A DNA stretch of 64,000 bases from contig NW_027475146.1 in NCBI RefSeq assembly GCF_051020985.1, positions 992,001 to 1,056,000 on the forward strand. The letters are read 5' to 3'. Below, in pieces: positions 62,179 through 64,000 of this stretch. The DNA is from Nomia melanderi (taxonomy: Eukaryota; Arthropoda; Insecta; Hymenoptera; Halictidae). Both the position numbers and the translations under genes were made by a program. Under the pieces are notes generated by a model, which was not told where the DNA came from, searched no databases, and was given only the letters and a program-made list of their open reading frames with translations. The first letter of the stretch is position 1; every line of letters starts with the position of its first letter.

Positions 62179-64000
62179 CACCCAAGGTCATGTAAAAATC
62201 CAGCATATATCTGGTGATATCTCGGGTGCTATTACAGATAGCGCAATAAATCAAAGTGCATTGTCTGTAGGAGGCCCTGGCGCCTGAATCTGTGCAGCGG
62301 GATCGACCTCGGACCACCAGGGGCCGAGAAAATCAAAGTCTCATGGGGCCGGACTGTCAGGGTCAGGGAAAAATCCAATATGAATCTGGTGATATCTCGG
62401 GTGCTATTAGAGATAGCGCAATAAATCAAAGTGAATTATCTGCAGGGGGCCCTGCCGCATGAATCTGTGCAGCGGGAACGACCTCGGACCACCAGGGGCC
62501 GAGAAAACCACCGTCTCATGGGGTCGGACACTCAGGGTCAGGGAAAAATCCAATATATATCTGGTGATATCTCGGGTGCTATTAGACATAGCGCAATAAA
62601 TCAAAGTGCACTGTCTGTAGGAGGCCCTGGCGCATAAATCTGTGCAGCGGGATCGACCACGGATCACCAGGGGCCGAGAAAACCACCGTCTCATGGGGTC
62701 GGACTGTCAGGGTCAGGGATAAATCCAATATATATCTGGTGATATCTCGGGTGCTATTAGAGATAGCGCAATAAACCAAAGTGCATTGTCTGTAGGAGGC
62801 ACTGGCGCATGAATCTGTGCAGCGGGAACGACCTCGGAACAGCAGGGGCCGAGAGAACCACCGTCTCATGGGGTGGGACACTCAGGGTCAGGGAAAAATC
62901 CAATATATATCTGGTGATATCTCGGGTGCTATTACAGATAGCGCAATAAATCAAAGTGCATTGTCTGTGGGAGGCCCTGGCGCATGAATCTGTGCAGCGG
63001 GATCGACCTCAGACCACCAGGGGCCGAGAAAATCACTGTCTCATGAGGCCGGACTGTCAGGGTCAGGGAAAAATCCAATATATATCTGCTGATATCTCGG
63101 GTGGTATTAGAGATAGCGCAATAAATCAAAGTCCATTGTCTGCAGGAGGCCCTAGCGCATGAATCTGTACAGCGGGATCGACCTCGGACCACCAGGGGCC
63201 GAGAAAACCACCGTCTCATGGGATCGGACACTCAGGGTCAGCGAAAAATCCAATATATATCTGGTGATATCTCGTGTGCTATTACAGACAGCGCACTAAA
63301 CCAAAGTGAATTATCTGCAGGGGGCCCTGGCGCATGAATCTGTGCAGCGGGAACGACCTCGGACCACCAGGGGCCGGGAAAACCACAGACACATGGGGCC
63401 GGGCTGTCAGGGTGAGGGAAAAATCCAATATATATCTGGTGATATCTCCGGTGCTATTAGAGATAGCGCAATAAACCAAAGTGAATTATCTATAGGAGGC
63501 CCTGGCGCATGAATCTGTGTAGCGGGATCGACATCGGACCACGAGGGACCGAGAAAACCATCGACACATGGGGCCGGAGTGTCAGGGTCAGGGAAAAATG
63601 CAATATATATCTGGTGATATCTCTGGTGCTATTAGAGATAGAGCAATAAATCAAAGTACATTGTCTGCAGGAGGCCCTGGCGCATGAATCTGTGCAGCGG
63701 GATCGAGCTCGGACCACCAGGGGCCGAGAAAATCACCGTCTCATGGGGCCGCACTCTCAGGGTCAGGGAAATCTCCAATATATATCTGGTGATATCTCGG
63801 GTGCTAATAGAGATAGCATAATAAACCAAGGTGCATTGTCTGCAGGAGGCCCTGGCGCATGAATCTGTGCAGCGGGAACGACCTCGGACCACCAGGGGCC
63901 GAGAAAACCACCGTCTCATGGGGTCGGACACTCAGGGTCAGGGAAAAATCCAATATATATCTGGTGATATCTCGGGTGCTATTCCAGATAGCGCAATAAA

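Larger units (their letters stand above)
1..64000 (+). repeat. Tandem satellite array, about 175-bp monomer, about 366 copies
   Basis: The same unit recurs throughout. Its landmarks are a gatagcgcaata segment, tgcaggaggccctggcgcatg, cagcgggaacgacctcgg, ggccgagaaaacc, gacactcagggtcaggg and ccaatatatatctggtgatatc. Following the gcgcatg landmark from start to end, its phase relative to a strict 175-bp ruler slips by about 72 bases, all explained by small deletions, giving about 366 monomers. All copies point the same way. The first bases (ctatgacagatagcgc) and the last (ctattccagatagcgc) are both inside a monomer, so the array continues on both sides. No spacer, transposon or unique sequence was found. 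A centromeric or pericentromeric location is inferred, not shown. Confidence 0.98.
60946..64000 (+). repeat. Right-edge diverged monomers
   Basis: About 17 monomers with mixed variants, two of them carrying box B (61107, 62158). There is no block duplication noticed and no unique sequence; the array leaves the window mid-monomer. Confidence 0.8.

Noticed and set aside
1..64000. CRISPR array
   Set aside because: Repeats abut with no unique spacers; period and unit length are both about 175 bp and variation is spread across the whole unit.
1..64000. tRNA-, 5S- or SINE-derived satellite (Pol III promoter boxes)
   Set aside because: No sequence close to a B box (ggttcgaatcc) or a tRNA cloverleaf was seen in the consensus or in the B and C variants.

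Overview
The whole 64 kb is one uninterrupted satellite DNA array: about 366 head-to-tail copies of a monomer of about 175 bp (mean about 174.8 bp), all in the same orientation, running off both ends of the window. I found no protein gene, RNA gene, transposon, CRISPR array or unique sequence. A hand-counted consensus monomer has 92 G+C in 175 bases (about 53%) and 9 CpG, against about 12 expected from base composition. This points to eukaryotic heterochromatin, with a centromeric or pericentromeric array most likely because of the nucleosome-sized monomer and the higher-order structure. The sequence alone does not identify the species. Continuous open frames on both strands are a by-product of the repeat: 175 is not a multiple of 3, so each frame shifts by one base per monomer and soon meets a stop.

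Layout. 1-8451: moderately diverged monomers with scrambled multi-monomer duplications (5-mer, about 21-mer, about 22-mer and about 25-mer spacings). 8452-13006: an X-Y-Z-X-Z arrangement best explained by tandem duplication of a 16-monomer unit followed by deletion of six monomers. 13007-18917: with Y and Z before it, a diverged and rearranged relative of the higher-order unit that follows. 18918-27485 and 27486-36053: two copies of an 8568-bp (49-monomer) higher-order repeat (HOR), for which I found one substitution (23051 g, 31619 a). 36054-37815: a broken edge built from re-duplicated end modules of the HOR. 37816-53039: older, more diverged monomers with smaller local duplications. 53040-60945: a second, smaller zone of recent amplification (15-, 10-, 6- and 3-monomer periods). 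60946-64000: diverged monomers continuing out of the window.

Within the monomer, the most interesting feature is a 21-bp box with two alternative states. Most monomers carry state A. Thirteen carry state B, which matches A at only about 8 of 21 positions while the flanks stay collinear and similar. Hybrid monomers switch type at the right edge of the box. The arrangement resembles the A-box/B-box dimorphism of primate alpha satellite, although neither state matches the CENP-B box. The monomer also carries three short dyad symmetries. I see no multi-gene biological system here. What is worth following up is satellite architecture: the box dimorphism, the long near-identical HOR, the whole-monomer steps between related blocks, and the dyads.
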